64,000 nucleotides of DNA from Desmospora activa DSM 45169 (GTDB lineage Bacteria; Bacillota; Bacilli; Thermoactinomycetales; DSM-45169), in NCBI RefSeq assembly GCF_003046315.1, contig NZ_PZZP01000001.1, positions 2,232,001 through 2,296,000 on the forward strand, written 5' to 3'. The notes beneath the pieces are model-generated. The model was given only the letters and a program-made list of their open reading frames with translations, ran no database searches and was not told the origin of the DNA. Position 1 is the stretch's first letter; each line of letters starts with the position of its first letter. Position numbers and translations under genes: made by a program. Below are positions 22,553-31,549 of the stretch, one piece after another.

Positions 22553-24019
22553 ATGCTGGGTAAGTTAAAGCAGCTCCTGTCGGATTCATTCGCTTTTTCT
22601 ATCGCCCTGATGGGAAATAAATTGGTGGGGATGCTGCTTTTCCCTGTCTTTGCTCGCTCCCTTGACACCGCCCAATACGGTGACTGGGATATGACCAACA
22701 GTATCGCCATGGTGTTAACCTACCTCTGTATCCTGGGAACCGATAGCGCTCTCGCGTTTTATCATTTTGACGACAAAGAGGAGGTGGAACGAAAACGGTA
22801 CTTTACAGCCGCACTTCTCTTTCCAGTGATGTTGGGTACGGGCTTGGTGATTGCCGCTCTGTTTGTCAGTAACCCACTCTCCTCTGTTCTCTATCAAAAC
22901 AACTCTGGTTACTCCCACTTGTTCCTTTATGCCATGGTGATGATCCTGGCCAATATCATCATCCACCAAATTCTAGCTTATGCCCGTTTTACGCGGCGGG
23001 TATGGACCTTTAACCTGGGAACCGCCGCCTATGTAATCGGCTCGTCTCTCTGGAGCATCGGCTTTGTCGTCATCGCCGATATGGGTGTGGTCGGTATCTT
23101 CCTCGGGCAAATCGTGGGCCAGTGGTCAGTGGCACTGGTTTTGCTGTGGCTATTTCGAAAACAGTTAACCCGTTCAGTCCAATGGGACTACCTTCAACGC
23201 CTGCTCCGTTATGGTGCTCCCCTTCTGCCGGCATTGCTTGCATTCTGGGTGATGAACGCTCTTAGTCGACCCATGATTTATCATTGGATTTCCGCTGAAG
23301 CGGCGGGTCTGTTTGGAGCTGCGGCTCGTATCGCCAGCATCATCGTCCTGTTTACCTCCGCCTTTCAGCTGGCATGGCGTCCTTTTGCCTTATCCATCAA
23401 AGAACAGGTGGATGCTCCCCGTATCTATAGTATGGTGGGACGGGGATATTTGGTAGGAGCTACCTTTTTCCTGCTGGCCCTCACATGGTCGATTCAACCG
23501 GTGATCCAGATCCTAACCGGTGACGCCGAATATCTTTCTGCTTATCCCTATGTGTGGCTGCTGGCCCTTGGTACCATTCTAAATGGAATGACGGGTATCG
23601 TCGGAGTTGGCTTATTGATCCACAAACGGACAAAAGCAATCTCTTACACGTTTATGATGGCTGCATGTCTTTTCGTCACCGGAACCATCCTGCTAATTCC
23701 CTGGTGGGGGTTGTGGGCACCGACGATTATGACTGGTGTTGCTTATGGCTTTGCCGTCCTCTCCATTTATCGCAAAGCACAGCGCATGTACCTGGTCAAT
23801 TTTCGTATGCCCTCATTGCTGTGGTATCTATCGATCTGTATCGGTTGTTACTCCCTCCTCACCTTGGGACAGTTACAGGAATGGGAGCATTGGTGGCTGT
23901 TGGGTCCGCTCTCTTTCACCATCATGGTGATCGCCGTGTTTATGACCGGTGTCCTACAGTGGAAAACAGTCCCTTTCTTTCTTCATCGCCTACCTCAGTT
24001 TGTTCGGCGGGGGATGTGA
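22553..24019 (+). CDS. polysaccharide flippase (Wzx/MOP superfamily)
   Basis: 488 aa from the ATG at 22553 (GGGAGGG 5 nt away; an in-frame ATG at 22517 is in the -10 box). About 12-14 membrane helices. The N-terminus, SFAFSIALMGNKLVGMLLFPVFARSLDTAQYGDWD, is typical of the polysaccharide-synthesis MOP flippases, as is the later LLRYGAPLLPALLAFWVMNALSRPMIYHW. Presumed to flip lipid-linked oligosaccharide across the membrane. No glycosyltransferases adjoin it, so the glycan is unknown; SpoVB-type sporulation roles are conceivable but not supported directly. Confidence 0.8.
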   Translation: MLGKLKQLLSDSFAFSIALMGNKLVGMLLFPVFARSLDTAQYGDWDMTNSIAMVLTYLCILGTDSALAFYHFDDKEEVERKRYFTAALLFPVMLGTGLVIAALFVSNPLSSVLYQNNSGYSHLFLYAMVMILANIIIHQILAYARFTRRVWTFNLGTAAYVIGSSLWSIGFVVIADMGVVGIFLGQIVGQWSVALVLLWLFRKQLTRSVQWDYLQRLLRYGAPLLPALLAFWVMNALSRPMIYHWISAEAAGLFGAAARIASIIVLFTSAFQLAWRPFALSIKEQVDAPRIYSMVGRGYLVGATFFLLALTWSIQPVIQILTGDAEYLSAYPYVWLLALGTILNGMTGIVGVGLLIHKRTKAISYTFMMAACLFVTGTILLIPWWGLWAPTIMTGVAYGFAVLSIYRKAQRMYLVNFRMPSLLWYLSICIGCYSLLTLGQLQEWEHWWLLGPLSFTIMVIAVFMTGVLQWKTVPFFLHRLPQFVRRGM

Positions 24020-24142
24020 TCATGAAAAACAGCGGCGACCAGTCTATTCACCACGACAAGCATTACCGCTCGCCTCAGTAGACGGCACCGACGCGATCGT
24101 GATAAGGTATGAATAATCTCTCACAGACGGGGAGGCTATTCT

Positions 24143-25321
24143 ATGAAAATAACCGCATCCAACCATATTCAACGCTTACGACGGGGCGTGTTTCACGATC
24201 TGTTGGACAAAAAGCGGGGACTGGCGGCTCAGGGGCATGCTTTGATTGATCTGAGCGTCGGCAGTCCGGATCAACCGCCGCCTGACTTCGTCAAGGAGAT
24301 TATCCAACATTATTCCGCCCGCGATGATGCCTATGGGTATACGATGGGTGCCCTCCCTTCATTTAATCAAGCCGTAGCAACCTTTTATCGCGAACGACAC
24401 GGGGTTTCCCTCAACCTTGATACCGAAGTATTACAACTGATTGGATCCCAGGATGGGCTGGCCCATTTGGCGACCGCACTGATCAATCCCGGTGATATTG
24501 TCTTAGTTCCCGATCCCGGATATCCCATCTTTGAAGTGGGGGTCCATATCGCTGGTGGCGAGCCTTATGCGATGCCGCTGCGAAAAGAAAATGGATTCCT
24601 CCCCCGATTGGATGAAATCCCAACTGAAATCGCAGATCGCGCCAAGATGATGGTGCTCAATTATCCTGCCAACCCGGTTACAGCGACTGCCGATCAAACA
24701 TTTTTAGAAGAAGCGGTCCGATTCGCCCGTCGCCACAACATCTTGTTGGTACAGGATTTTACGTATTCTGAGTTGGTGTTTGACGGCAAACAAGCGGTAA
24801 GCCTCTTATCCGTCCCTGGTGCCAAAGAGGTGGCAGTCGAATTTAACTCCTTGTCCAAAACCTTTAACATGGCGGGCTGCCGCATCGGTTATATGGCAGG
24901 CAATGCCCATGTAATCAAGATTATGGCGACCATGATGTCTCATACACAGTACGGCATCTTTCTCCCCATTCAAAAGGCAGCGGAAAAAATACTAATCGAT
25001 GGAAGCTCGTTTATCGCGCAACAACGAGCACGTTACCAATCCCGCCGTGATGCCTTGGTGACAGCGTTGGCAGATGCGGGATGGAACATCACCAAACCGC
25101 CTGCGACGATGTATGTATGGGCTCCCCTCCCCCCAGGTTGGAGCTCCGTTGATTTTACCTTCCGTTTAATGGAACAAACCGGCGTTATCGTCACTCCCGG
25201 CAATGCCTTTGGACGGGAAGGGGAAGGCTATGTCCGTATCACGTTGGTACAAACGGAAGAGACCCTGCGCGAAGCTGCGAAGCGCATTTGTACATTTCTA
25301 AAGACCGCTCATATACGATAA
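24143..25321 (+). CDS. PLP-dependent class I/II aminotransferase
   Basis: 392 aa, ATG with GGGGAGG upstream. Fold-type I features: DLSVGSPDQPPP, YGYTMGALPSFNQAVATFY, GSQDGLAHLATALINPGD, VLNYPANPVTA, DFTYSELVFDG (Asp/Tyr of the cofactor pocket), and the lysine motif EFNSLSKTFNMAGCRIGY. The N-terminal half resembles LL-diaminopimelate/aspartate-type aminotransferases such as PatA and DapL-like proteins. Exact substrate cannot be read from the sequence. Followed by a strong terminator, so probably monocistronic. Confidence 0.85.
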   Translation: MKITASNHIQRLRRGVFHDLLDKKRGLAAQGHALIDLSVGSPDQPPPDFVKEIIQHYSARDDAYGYTMGALPSFNQAVATFYRERHGVSLNLDTEVLQLIGSQDGLAHLATALINPGDIVLVPDPGYPIFEVGVHIAGGEPYAMPLRKENGFLPRLDEIPTEIADRAKMMVLNYPANPVTATADQTFLEEAVRFARRHNILLVQDFTYSELVFDGKQAVSLLSVPGAKEVAVEFNSLSKTFNMAGCRIGYMAGNAHVIKIMATMMSHTQYGIFLPIQKAAEKILIDGSSFIAQQRARYQSRRDALVTALADAGWNITKPPATMYVWAPLPPGWSSVDFTFRLMEQTGVIVTPGNAFGREGEGYVRITLVQTEETLREAAKRICTFLKTAHIR

Positions 25322-25425
25322 GATGAAACTTCGACCAGCGGCGCCCTACTTTCCCCGTGATCGCGAATGGACTGGTCATAATCTTTCAAAGGCAGTGATC
25401 CCCTATTTTACAATTGAAAGGCCAA

Positions 25426-25457
25426 AAAAGACCGCCTCATCGGCCGGTCTTTTTTTC
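25426..25457 (+). terminator. aminotransferase terminator
   Basis: AAAAGACCG/CGGTCTTTT stem with 10-nt loop and T-run. Confidence 0.85.
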
Positions 25458-25526
25458 ATCCCGATCAACGTTGTACCCGAACCATTTTTTCTGCATAAAG
25501 ATAGGGTGAGATTTCGATCAGACCTA

Positions 25527-26066
25527 CTAAAACAACTGCATAACCCCAATCAAGATAAGCAATAGTGCTCCCGCTTGATTCACCCATGGATGGGCCAATT
25601 TTAAACCGAGACTTTGGCCGAGACGATCACCCAGCCATAACATTAAGCTACTTACCACTCCCATACAGAGACCAAAAATTACGGAATGAAATCCGAGCAA
25701 TCCGCCGCTTAAGCCCATCGCAAAATTATTGATGGATAATCCGATAGCGAGAAACCACCACTCTTTATCAACCAAGGTATGATAATACGTCGCCCGCTTG
25801 TGCGAGGAGACCCAGGCGTAAAGTCCGATCAGGACCAAGATTCCACCGGCAATCCAATCACTAAGGTACAGCGGAAACCACTGTTTGAGCCACATCCCGC
25901 CTTCGGCGGCAATTCCGGCAATTACACCTCCGATCAGCCCGATGATCCCTAAAGCGGCTGGTGGGATGACGCGGCCTCTTAATCCATAAGCCACTCCTAC
26001 TCCGAGGTTATCCACATTGGAAGCGAAAGAGATAAGCACCAAAGCAATGATAGAATGGATCTCCAT
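25527..26066 (-). CDS. MntP/YtaF-family membrane protein
   Basis: 179 aa from the ATG at 26066 (AAGGGG upstream); longer in-frame starts lack ribosome sites. Six hydrophobic helices in two related halves, each with an acidic/Asn motif: ISFASNVDNLGVGVAYG and GLSINNFAMGLSGG, as in MntP-like transporters and the B. subtilis sporulation membrane protein YtaF (211 aa). The first motif keeps D-N, the second has N-N. It may export Mn2+ or another cation. Divergent from a CadD-like transporter. Confidence 0.8.
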   Translation of the reverse strand: MEIHSIIALVLISFASNVDNLGVGVAYGLRGRVIPPAALGIIGLIGGVIAGIAAEGGMWLKQWFPLYLSDWIAGGILVLIGLYAWVSSHKRATYYHTLVDKEWWFLAIGLSINNFAMGLSGGLLGFHSVIFGLCMGVVSSLMLWLGDRLGQSLGLKLAHPWVNQAGALLLILIGVMQLF

Positions 26067-26198
26067 CGTTATCCCCTTCTTTTTTGTATATTGCATGGTA
26101 TGTTCCATTTGCATCGTTGGTTCGTAGAAAGGGCATATTCCTATTAGATGGAAATTGGCCAATAATAGACTCGATGAAACAAACAGTGGAGAGGATTG

Positions 26199-26828
26199 AT
26201 GACGATGACCTTTTTATGGTTGGCTGTCCTCTTTTTTGCCGCTACCAATATCGATGATCTCTTTTTGTTGATCGCCTGGTTTTCTCAGAAAAGTCCTAAA
26301 CTAAAAACCAAACAGATCGTATTGGGGCAAGTGGTGGGATTTTCTCTTTTATTGGCACTCAGCCTGATCGGATCGATGGGGGCATTAATCATTCCATCGG
26401 CATGGGTGGGATTGTTGGGGGCAGTTCCTATCTACCTCGGCATTCGCATGTTTATTCGCGAAATGAAAGCAAAAAATGAACAAACCAATCAACGGTTACA
26501 TCATCCAAAAACAAACCGTTCGATCGGATTTCTCAGCCCTTACACTTACCAAGTGGCGGCTGTTACGTTTGCCAATGGCGGCGATAACATCGGCGTATAT
26601 ATCCCTTTTTTCAGCAGCCACAGCGGATGGCAGATCGTGATGATCCTACTGGTTTTTTACAGCATGATCGCACTATGGTGTTATGCAGGTTATAAGCTGG
26701 TCCACCACCCCCTGATCGCCAAAGTCATCCAGCGCTACGGCCATCTGATCATTCCCTTTATTTTGGTTGGACTGGGCTTTTATATCTTCTTGGAGAACGA
26801 TACGTTTAGTCTTTTCCGGTATCTATAA
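26199..26828 (+). CDS. CadD-type cadmium-resistance family transporter
   Basis: 209 aa from the ATG at 26199 (GGAGAGG; TTG 26196 or ATG 26205 also possible). Six membrane helices. Family-typical acidic motifs FFAATNIDDLFLLIAWF at the N-terminus and VTFANGGDNIGVYIPFF in the second half, as in CadD/LysE-superfamily permeases. Some members confer cadmium resistance, others are of unknown substrate. Divergent from the MntP/YtaF gene with ~130 bp between, so the two may be co-regulated by a metal. Confidence 0.85.
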   Translation: MTMTFLWLAVLFFAATNIDDLFLLIAWFSQKSPKLKTKQIVLGQVVGFSLLLALSLIGSMGALIIPSAWVGLLGAVPIYLGIRMFIREMKAKNEQTNQRLHHPKTNRSIGFLSPYTYQVAAVTFANGGDNIGVYIPFFSSHSGWQIVMILLVFYSMIALWCYAGYKLVHHPLIAKVIQRYGHLIIPFILVGLGFYIFLENDTFSLFRYL

Positions 26829-26832
26829 GTCT

Positions 26833-26866
26833 CCCCCGCCTCTAATGCTAAGAGGCGGGGGTTTCT
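26833..26866 (+). terminator. terminator of the CadD-like gene
   Basis: CCCCCGCCTCT/AGAGGCGGGGG, 11-bp perfect stem, T-rich tail. Confidence 0.9.
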
Positions 26867-26967
26867 TGCCATCAGGAGCAGATACTATAAGCGTGTATAA
26901 GCGGAAAAATAGAAGAATTTGTGGAACGTTTACAAAACGGTTCAAAATGACCTACAATGATTAAACT

Positions 26968-29900
26968 TCATCCGGCATCCACATTTGCCCGCTTCTGCAC
27001 AAACCGCACCACCCGAACGATTTCCTCTACCAACTCCTCGTCAAACAGTCCGTAAACCCCTTCCCGGTGCAACGCCACAAACGGTTCGTCCATCAGCTGT
27101 CCAGGATCTAGCGTACCGTTCTTGGTCAAATAATCGATGATCAGCTGGATGAAATGGATTTGATTCGCATTTAGCGTCGTTTTTCCGAGCAGATCAGCAA
27201 ACGCCTCACGGGCTGCTTCCAGCTCCAAGCCCAGCAGGCTGCGCACAAACGTACCAAAAGAAAAACCCCCTTCGCCGAACAACGCTTCAAATTCTTCCCG
27301 GGTTCCCACCTGCTCGGCAAACAGAATCTCTTCGAACGCTTGGACATCCAACGCCGTGATCGATTTGTTCTTACGCAGCTTCTGAATGGCGATATGATCT
27401 TGGTGCTTGCGGATAAACTTGCTCACCTTTTCCTGGTATAGGGAGAGGTCGTGCGTTTTGGGCAGTACTCCGTCCTCGGTGATTACGCCCAGCGAATCGG
27501 TGAAATCGGTATAGAGAATCACCCGCTGCACTCGGTCCAACAGGGAAAGGAGTTCCCGCAAGGTTACGCGAATTCTCTCCAGCTCCTGAATCTTCGCCGC
27601 CTCGGCAAACCCTTCGCCAACCACGCGCTGAATCAGCTCCGCATGCTTTTTCACTTCGTGGATGTTTTGTTTTTGAAGCAGGCGTTCGCCCACTTTTTTC
27701 AGCCGGTTCCAGCCGGATGTTACCTGCCTCGGCTCCCCGATTCCCAGCTTGGCTCCCTGCAGTCGGAGCATTAGAAGGTCAAATCGTTTCTTCTCCTCGG
27801 AACTGTCGTCAATCACCAGCCTGGCCAGTGAGAAGTTGAGATTCTTCAGATCTTCATCCGGAATATAGGCCCAACTGTACGGACTCCGATATTTCAGCAC
27901 CAACTGAAGATGAGGCCGAACAGCGAAATGGTGTTCATCCAGATTCTCCAGTTGCAAGGTGACCGTCCGGATGAGAGATTGACGCAAATCTTCCAGCTCC
28001 GGCTTCTCCCGCAAGGCACGGATCAGATCCACCCGTTGTTTAAACAACTTTGCCGTGATCGACTCCACCCTATGGCCGGTCTCGGTTTCTTCCTGAAAGC
28101 GGAATTTTTCCACATTGCCGCAGAAATCGAACAGAAGTGCATGTGTTTTCGACTGATTCGGACCGAACAGGTCATCACACTGGCGTGTCCCCCGGCCGAT
28201 CATCTGCCAAAATTTCGAAAATGAATCCAATGGGCGGAACATCACCAGATTGGCTACTTCTGGTATATCCACCCCGGTGTCCAGCATGTCGACCGACACG
28301 GCGATCTGTGGCCATTTCTCCCGGTCTTTAAATTTTTCGATCAGCCGATCTACATAATCCACGTTGTTGTGGACTGCCGCAGCAAAATGTCCCTGGTAAT
28401 GTGGGTACATTTCGTCAAACACTTCTACAATGATCCTGGCATGTTCTTGTGTTCGGGCAAAAATAATCGTCTTGGCAAGCACATCTCCGCCCTGCACCTT
28501 GATGCCTTTTTCCATCAGGAGCCGCAACGCCTTGCGTACCGTATCCCAGTTGAAGACCCAAGCATTCAGTGCGGAGTTCTCCACGATGTCTTTTCCGGTG
28601 ACGTTTTTCACCTTGGTGTCGTATTCACCCTGCTCATCCTTGACGAGCTCCCCCCGCTTGATGCCCTCTTTCAGAAATTTAAGCGAAGCCTCGACCGGCT
28701 TTACCGGGACCAGATACCCTTCCGCCACTGCCTGTGCATATTCGTAAGCAAAGGTAGGCACGCCTTTTTCCAACCCGAAAAACTTGTAAGTATCCCGGTG
28801 CACTTCCACCTTGGGGGTGGCTGTCAGGCCGACCAGCAGGGCGTCAAAATACTGGAAAATCAGGCCGAATTCATTGTAGATGGAGCGGTGTGCCTCATCA
28901 ATAATGATCAAGTCGAAGTGCCCCGACCCAAACGGAATCGGATCACCCGGCCGCGGTTCCACCAGATTCAGCATGGTCTGGTAGGTGGAGAAATAAAGCC
29001 GCGCCGAAGTGTCCCCCTTCTCTTCCAATAGGTTGCATACCGTCTCATTGGGCAGATGCTTCTTAAACTCTCCGGACGCCTGATTCACCAGCACCCTTCG
29101 GTCGGCAAGAAAGAGTACATTACGCACCCAACCCGCCTGTTTCAGAAAATCGACCAGGGCAATCGCTGTCCGTGTCTTGCCGGTTCCGGTAGCCATCACC
29201 AGCAGTGCGTGACGCTTCCCCGCCTCCAGTGCCTCCGCCGTTCGCCGTATCGCCTCGGTTTGGTACGGCCGCCCGGCGATCTCCATGTTGATCACTCGGT
29301 CCTTCAGCGGTTTCCGCGTCTCCTTGCGCTGCAAAATCCACTCCAATTCGTCCTTGCGGAAGAAGGAAGCCACCCTCCGCGGCGGGCCATCCCGATCATC
29401 CCAAAACCAAGTCTCGTATCCATTGGTGTAGAAGATCAGCGGTCGCCGGCCCTTTTTTTGCAGCAGATCGGCATATAGTACGGCCTTTTGTTTGCCTTCC
29501 TCAGGCTTGCGAACGGTGCTTTTCGCTTCGATCACGGCTAAAGGCAGACCATCATCCCCCCACAACACATAATCGCAATAACCCTGCCCGCTTTTGTTCG
29601 GCATCCCCTCCACCGCAAATTCCTGGACGTTTTCCCTCTCGGGGTCCCAGCGGGCCTCCCGCAGCATGACGTCGATCAGAAGTTGGCGCGTGCGTGCCTC
29701 GTTCTCTGGTAATATCTCTACCTTCGGCTTTAGCGCCCGTTCTTTCTCCTTGGCACGCAGCTGTTCCCGGAGCCGCCGGTTCTCCTCGGTAATCTCCAGC
29801 AACTTAGTATCTTTTTCGGCGATCTGCTTCTCCAGTTTGACTAGCTCTTCCCTCGACTCCGGCAGCGGCGCCGCACCCGTCCGAGGGATCAGCGACTCAT

Positions 29901-30315
29901 CCAGCTTAAGGTTCTTCACCGGAGGCTGTGCATAGTAGCGGGCCAGCCAGCTGAGGAACAGAAAAAGATGATCGAAGGTGAGCCGCGCATCTTTCACTGG
30001 GATCGGCGTATCTTCATGTACAGCCAGGTTCCCCAGTTTCACGATCACCTTCAATGGCCCAAACATCCCAGGCGACAAATTTTCCCGAAAGGTGCGCTCA
30101 TGGATCAGATCGCCTAGCATCGGCTTTTCCTTGGGCGGATAGCGGAGGTAATCGTCGTTTTTATACAACCACTTCACCACCCGCTCCAGCGTCACCCGGC
30201 TGTAAAATAGCGACGTACGCGGCTTCACATAAACATTGGATTCAGCTTCGACGGCGGCCTCATGAACCGACTTCCACTGCGGAAACTTCGCCAGAAATTC
30301 CACGTTGAGCGGCAT
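26968..30315 (-). CDS. hsdR: type I restriction enzyme R subunit
   Basis: 1115 aa from the ATG at 30315, which has AGGAGGGTGAC upstream; the GTG three codons earlier is inside that site. An N-terminal DUF4145-like domain (VYVKPRTSLFYSRVTLERVVKWLY), a coiled coil (residues ~150-200), an HsdR_N nuclease domain (LPLAVIEAKST, with the E-x-K of PD-(D/E)xK), and SF2 helicase motifs: ATGTGKTRTAIALVDF (Walker A), IIDEAHRS (II), LTATPK (III), and MIGRGTRQ (VI). A C-terminal helical domain follows. Translocates DNA and cleaves at a distance with HsdM and HsdS. Its start overlaps hsdS by 56 bp. Confidence 0.95.
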   Translation of the reverse strand: MPLNVEFLAKFPQWKSVHEAAVEAESNVYVKPRTSLFYSRVTLERVVKWLYKNDDYLRYPPKEKPMLGDLIHERTFRENLSPGMFGPLKVIVKLGNLAVHEDTPIPVKDARLTFDHLFLFLSWLARYYAQPPVKNLKLDESLIPRTGAAPLPESREELVKLEKQIAEKDTKLLEITEENRRLREQLRAKEKERALKPKVEILPENEARTRQLLIDVMLREARWDPERENVQEFAVEGMPNKSGQGYCDYVLWGDDGLPLAVIEAKSTVRKPEEGKQKAVLYADLLQKKGRRPLIFYTNGYETWFWDDRDGPPRRVASFFRKDELEWILQRKETRKPLKDRVINMEIAGRPYQTEAIRRTAEALEAGKRHALLVMATGTGKTRTAIALVDFLKQAGWVRNVLFLADRRVLVNQASGEFKKHLPNETVCNLLEEKGDTSARLYFSTYQTMLNLVEPRPGDPIPFGSGHFDLIIIDEAHRSIYNEFGLIFQYFDALLVGLTATPKVEVHRDTYKFFGLEKGVPTFAYEYAQAVAEGYLVPVKPVEASLKFLKEGIKRGELVKDEQGEYDTKVKNVTGKDIVENSALNAWVFNWDTVRKALRLLMEKGIKVQGGDVLAKTIIFARTQEHARIIVEVFDEMYPHYQGHFAAAVHNNVDYVDRLIEKFKDREKWPQIAVSVDMLDTGVDIPEVANLVMFRPLDSFSKFWQMIGRGTRQCDDLFGPNQSKTHALLFDFCGNVEKFRFQEETETGHRVESITAKLFKQRVDLIRALREKPELEDLRQSLIRTVTLQLENLDEHHFAVRPHLQLVLKYRSPYSWAYIPDEDLKNLNFSLARLVIDDSSEEKKRFDLLMLRLQGAKLGIGEPRQVTSGWNRLKKVGERLLQKQNIHEVKKHAELIQRVVGEGFAEAAKIQELERIRVTLRELLSLLDRVQRVILYTDFTDSLGVITEDGVLPKTHDLSLYQEKVSKFIRKHQDHIAIQKLRKNKSITALDVQAFEEILFAEQVGTREEFEALFGEGGFSFGTFVRSLLGLELEAAREAFADLLGKTTLNANQIHFIQLIIDYLTKNGTLDPGQLMDEPFVALHREGVYGLFDEELVEEIVRVVRFVQKRANVDAG

Positions 30316-31549
30316 CCCCGTCACCCTCCTGATCTGTTGAAAATGAAAGCTCCCCTCTATACGCGCGCTGCAGGAGGGATTGGAAGTTTTCTTCGAGTTT
30401 GTCGAGTTGTTTTTGCTTAAGGGATTTTTGAGATTGGATCTCCATCAAAAGCTTTGCATACTGATTTTGAAGATGAATCGGAGGAAGAGGAGTTTTGAAT
30501 GATTGAATCATCCCTAGAGTCAAGTTTTTCTGACGTACCCCTCGTCGTTGAGACAAATAATAAGGTCTCATTATTTTAAAGTTTGTATAGGCCCATATCA
30601 CATTTAACAAACTTGTATCAGGGGTCAGATTTGCACAAGCTTGATTCGCTGAAGATACTTTTTCCAAAATACCAAGTTTAAACGCTGCTGTATCATACAT
30701 ACCTATAAGTAATGAACCTGGTTCAAATAACTTTGCAGAACTATGATTTATTGCCTCAAGACTGATTTTTTCTTTTGAGCCTTTTAAAAACATTTCATTT
30801 AATTCGCCAGCGGTATACCAATCGATATCACCCTTGAAAAAGTGGTTTTGTTTTCGACTCGGTGTTCCTCCGCTCTTCCATGCCCCAAGTTCCTTAAATT
30901 CGACTAAATGCCATCTGAAATGGTTTTTAACAGGATCCCCAAACATCTCCAAAAACACGGACTGTACCAACTCATCCAGCTTGGCAATAGCCTGTTTCCG
31001 CTTCTGGATCAGCGCATCCGCCTCATCCAGTACCTGGACGATTTGCTTTTGGATGTGGAGAGGGGGGAGGGGGATTGGTATTTCTTTGATTTTGGAAAGA
31101 CTCAAAGCTGGCTGAGCTGTTTTAGACGCTATACTTTTAAGATGATTTGTCATAATTGGAGAGTTCAACCAGTGTAATAAGTACTTTTTTGATACCTTTG
31201 TTTCATCGACCGTTACCTTTGCTAAGTTTGCAGGAATAATAGCAAATGGATATCCATTAAGATCGGTAATTTCTGCAGAATAACCTACAGACCCAATTTT
31301 CACCACCAAAATGTCTCCAACAATTACCTTGCTTCGTTTTAATTCTTCAGCCTTTTCTTTGGATATAAAACGTATATAATCCCATGCAAATTTGTTGCTT
31401 GTTATATTCTTTCCCTGTAGCACAGGGATACCACTATCTACATAGTCAGATACTTTTAAACTAGAACCAAATGGCCCATCAACAATAGCATTTTTCTTGT
31501 TTGCTGCTATATCGATAAGTCTCGCCCAAGTATAAACTGTTTTAATCAT
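30260..31549 (-). CDS. hsdS: type I restriction-modification specificity subunit S
   Basis: 429 aa with two target-recognition domains. The first ends in IPLPPLHIQKQIVQVLDEADALIQKRKQAIAKLDELVQSVF, the second in TPLPPIHLQNQYAKLLMEIQ...KQKQLDKLEENFQSLLQRAYRGEL. These are the two conserved central/C-terminal helices that separate the domains. It recognises a bipartite DNA site and binds two HsdM. The variable domains are visibly more AT-rich than hsdM and hsdR, as expected when specificity domains are exchanged between strains. Overlaps hsdM by 8 bp and hsdR by 56 bp. Confidence 0.93.
   Translation of the reverse strand: MIKTVYTWARLIDIAANKKNAIVDGPFGSSLKVSDYVDSGIPVLQGKNITSNKFAWDYIRFISKEKAEELKRSKVIVGDILVVKIGSVGYSAEITDLNGYPFAIIPANLAKVTVDETKVSKKYLLHWLNSPIMTNHLKSIASKTAQPALSLSKIKEIPIPLPPLHIQKQIVQVLDEADALIQKRKQAIAKLDELVQSVFLEMFGDPVKNHFRWHLVEFKELGAWKSGGTPSRKQNHFFKGDIDWYTAGELNEMFLKGSKEKISLEAINHSSAKLFEPGSLLIGMYDTAAFKLGILEKVSSANQACANLTPDTSLLNVIWAYTNFKIMRPYYLSQRRGVRQKNLTLGMIQSFKTPLPPIHLQNQYAKLLMEIQSQKSLKQKQLDKLEENFQSLLQRAYRGELSFSTDQEGDGDAAQRGISGEVSAVEVGS

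Noticed and set aside
25323..25565. 80-codon plus-strand frame after the aminotransferase
   Set aside because: It runs through the aminotransferase terminator hairpin and has no ribosome site or protein-like composition.
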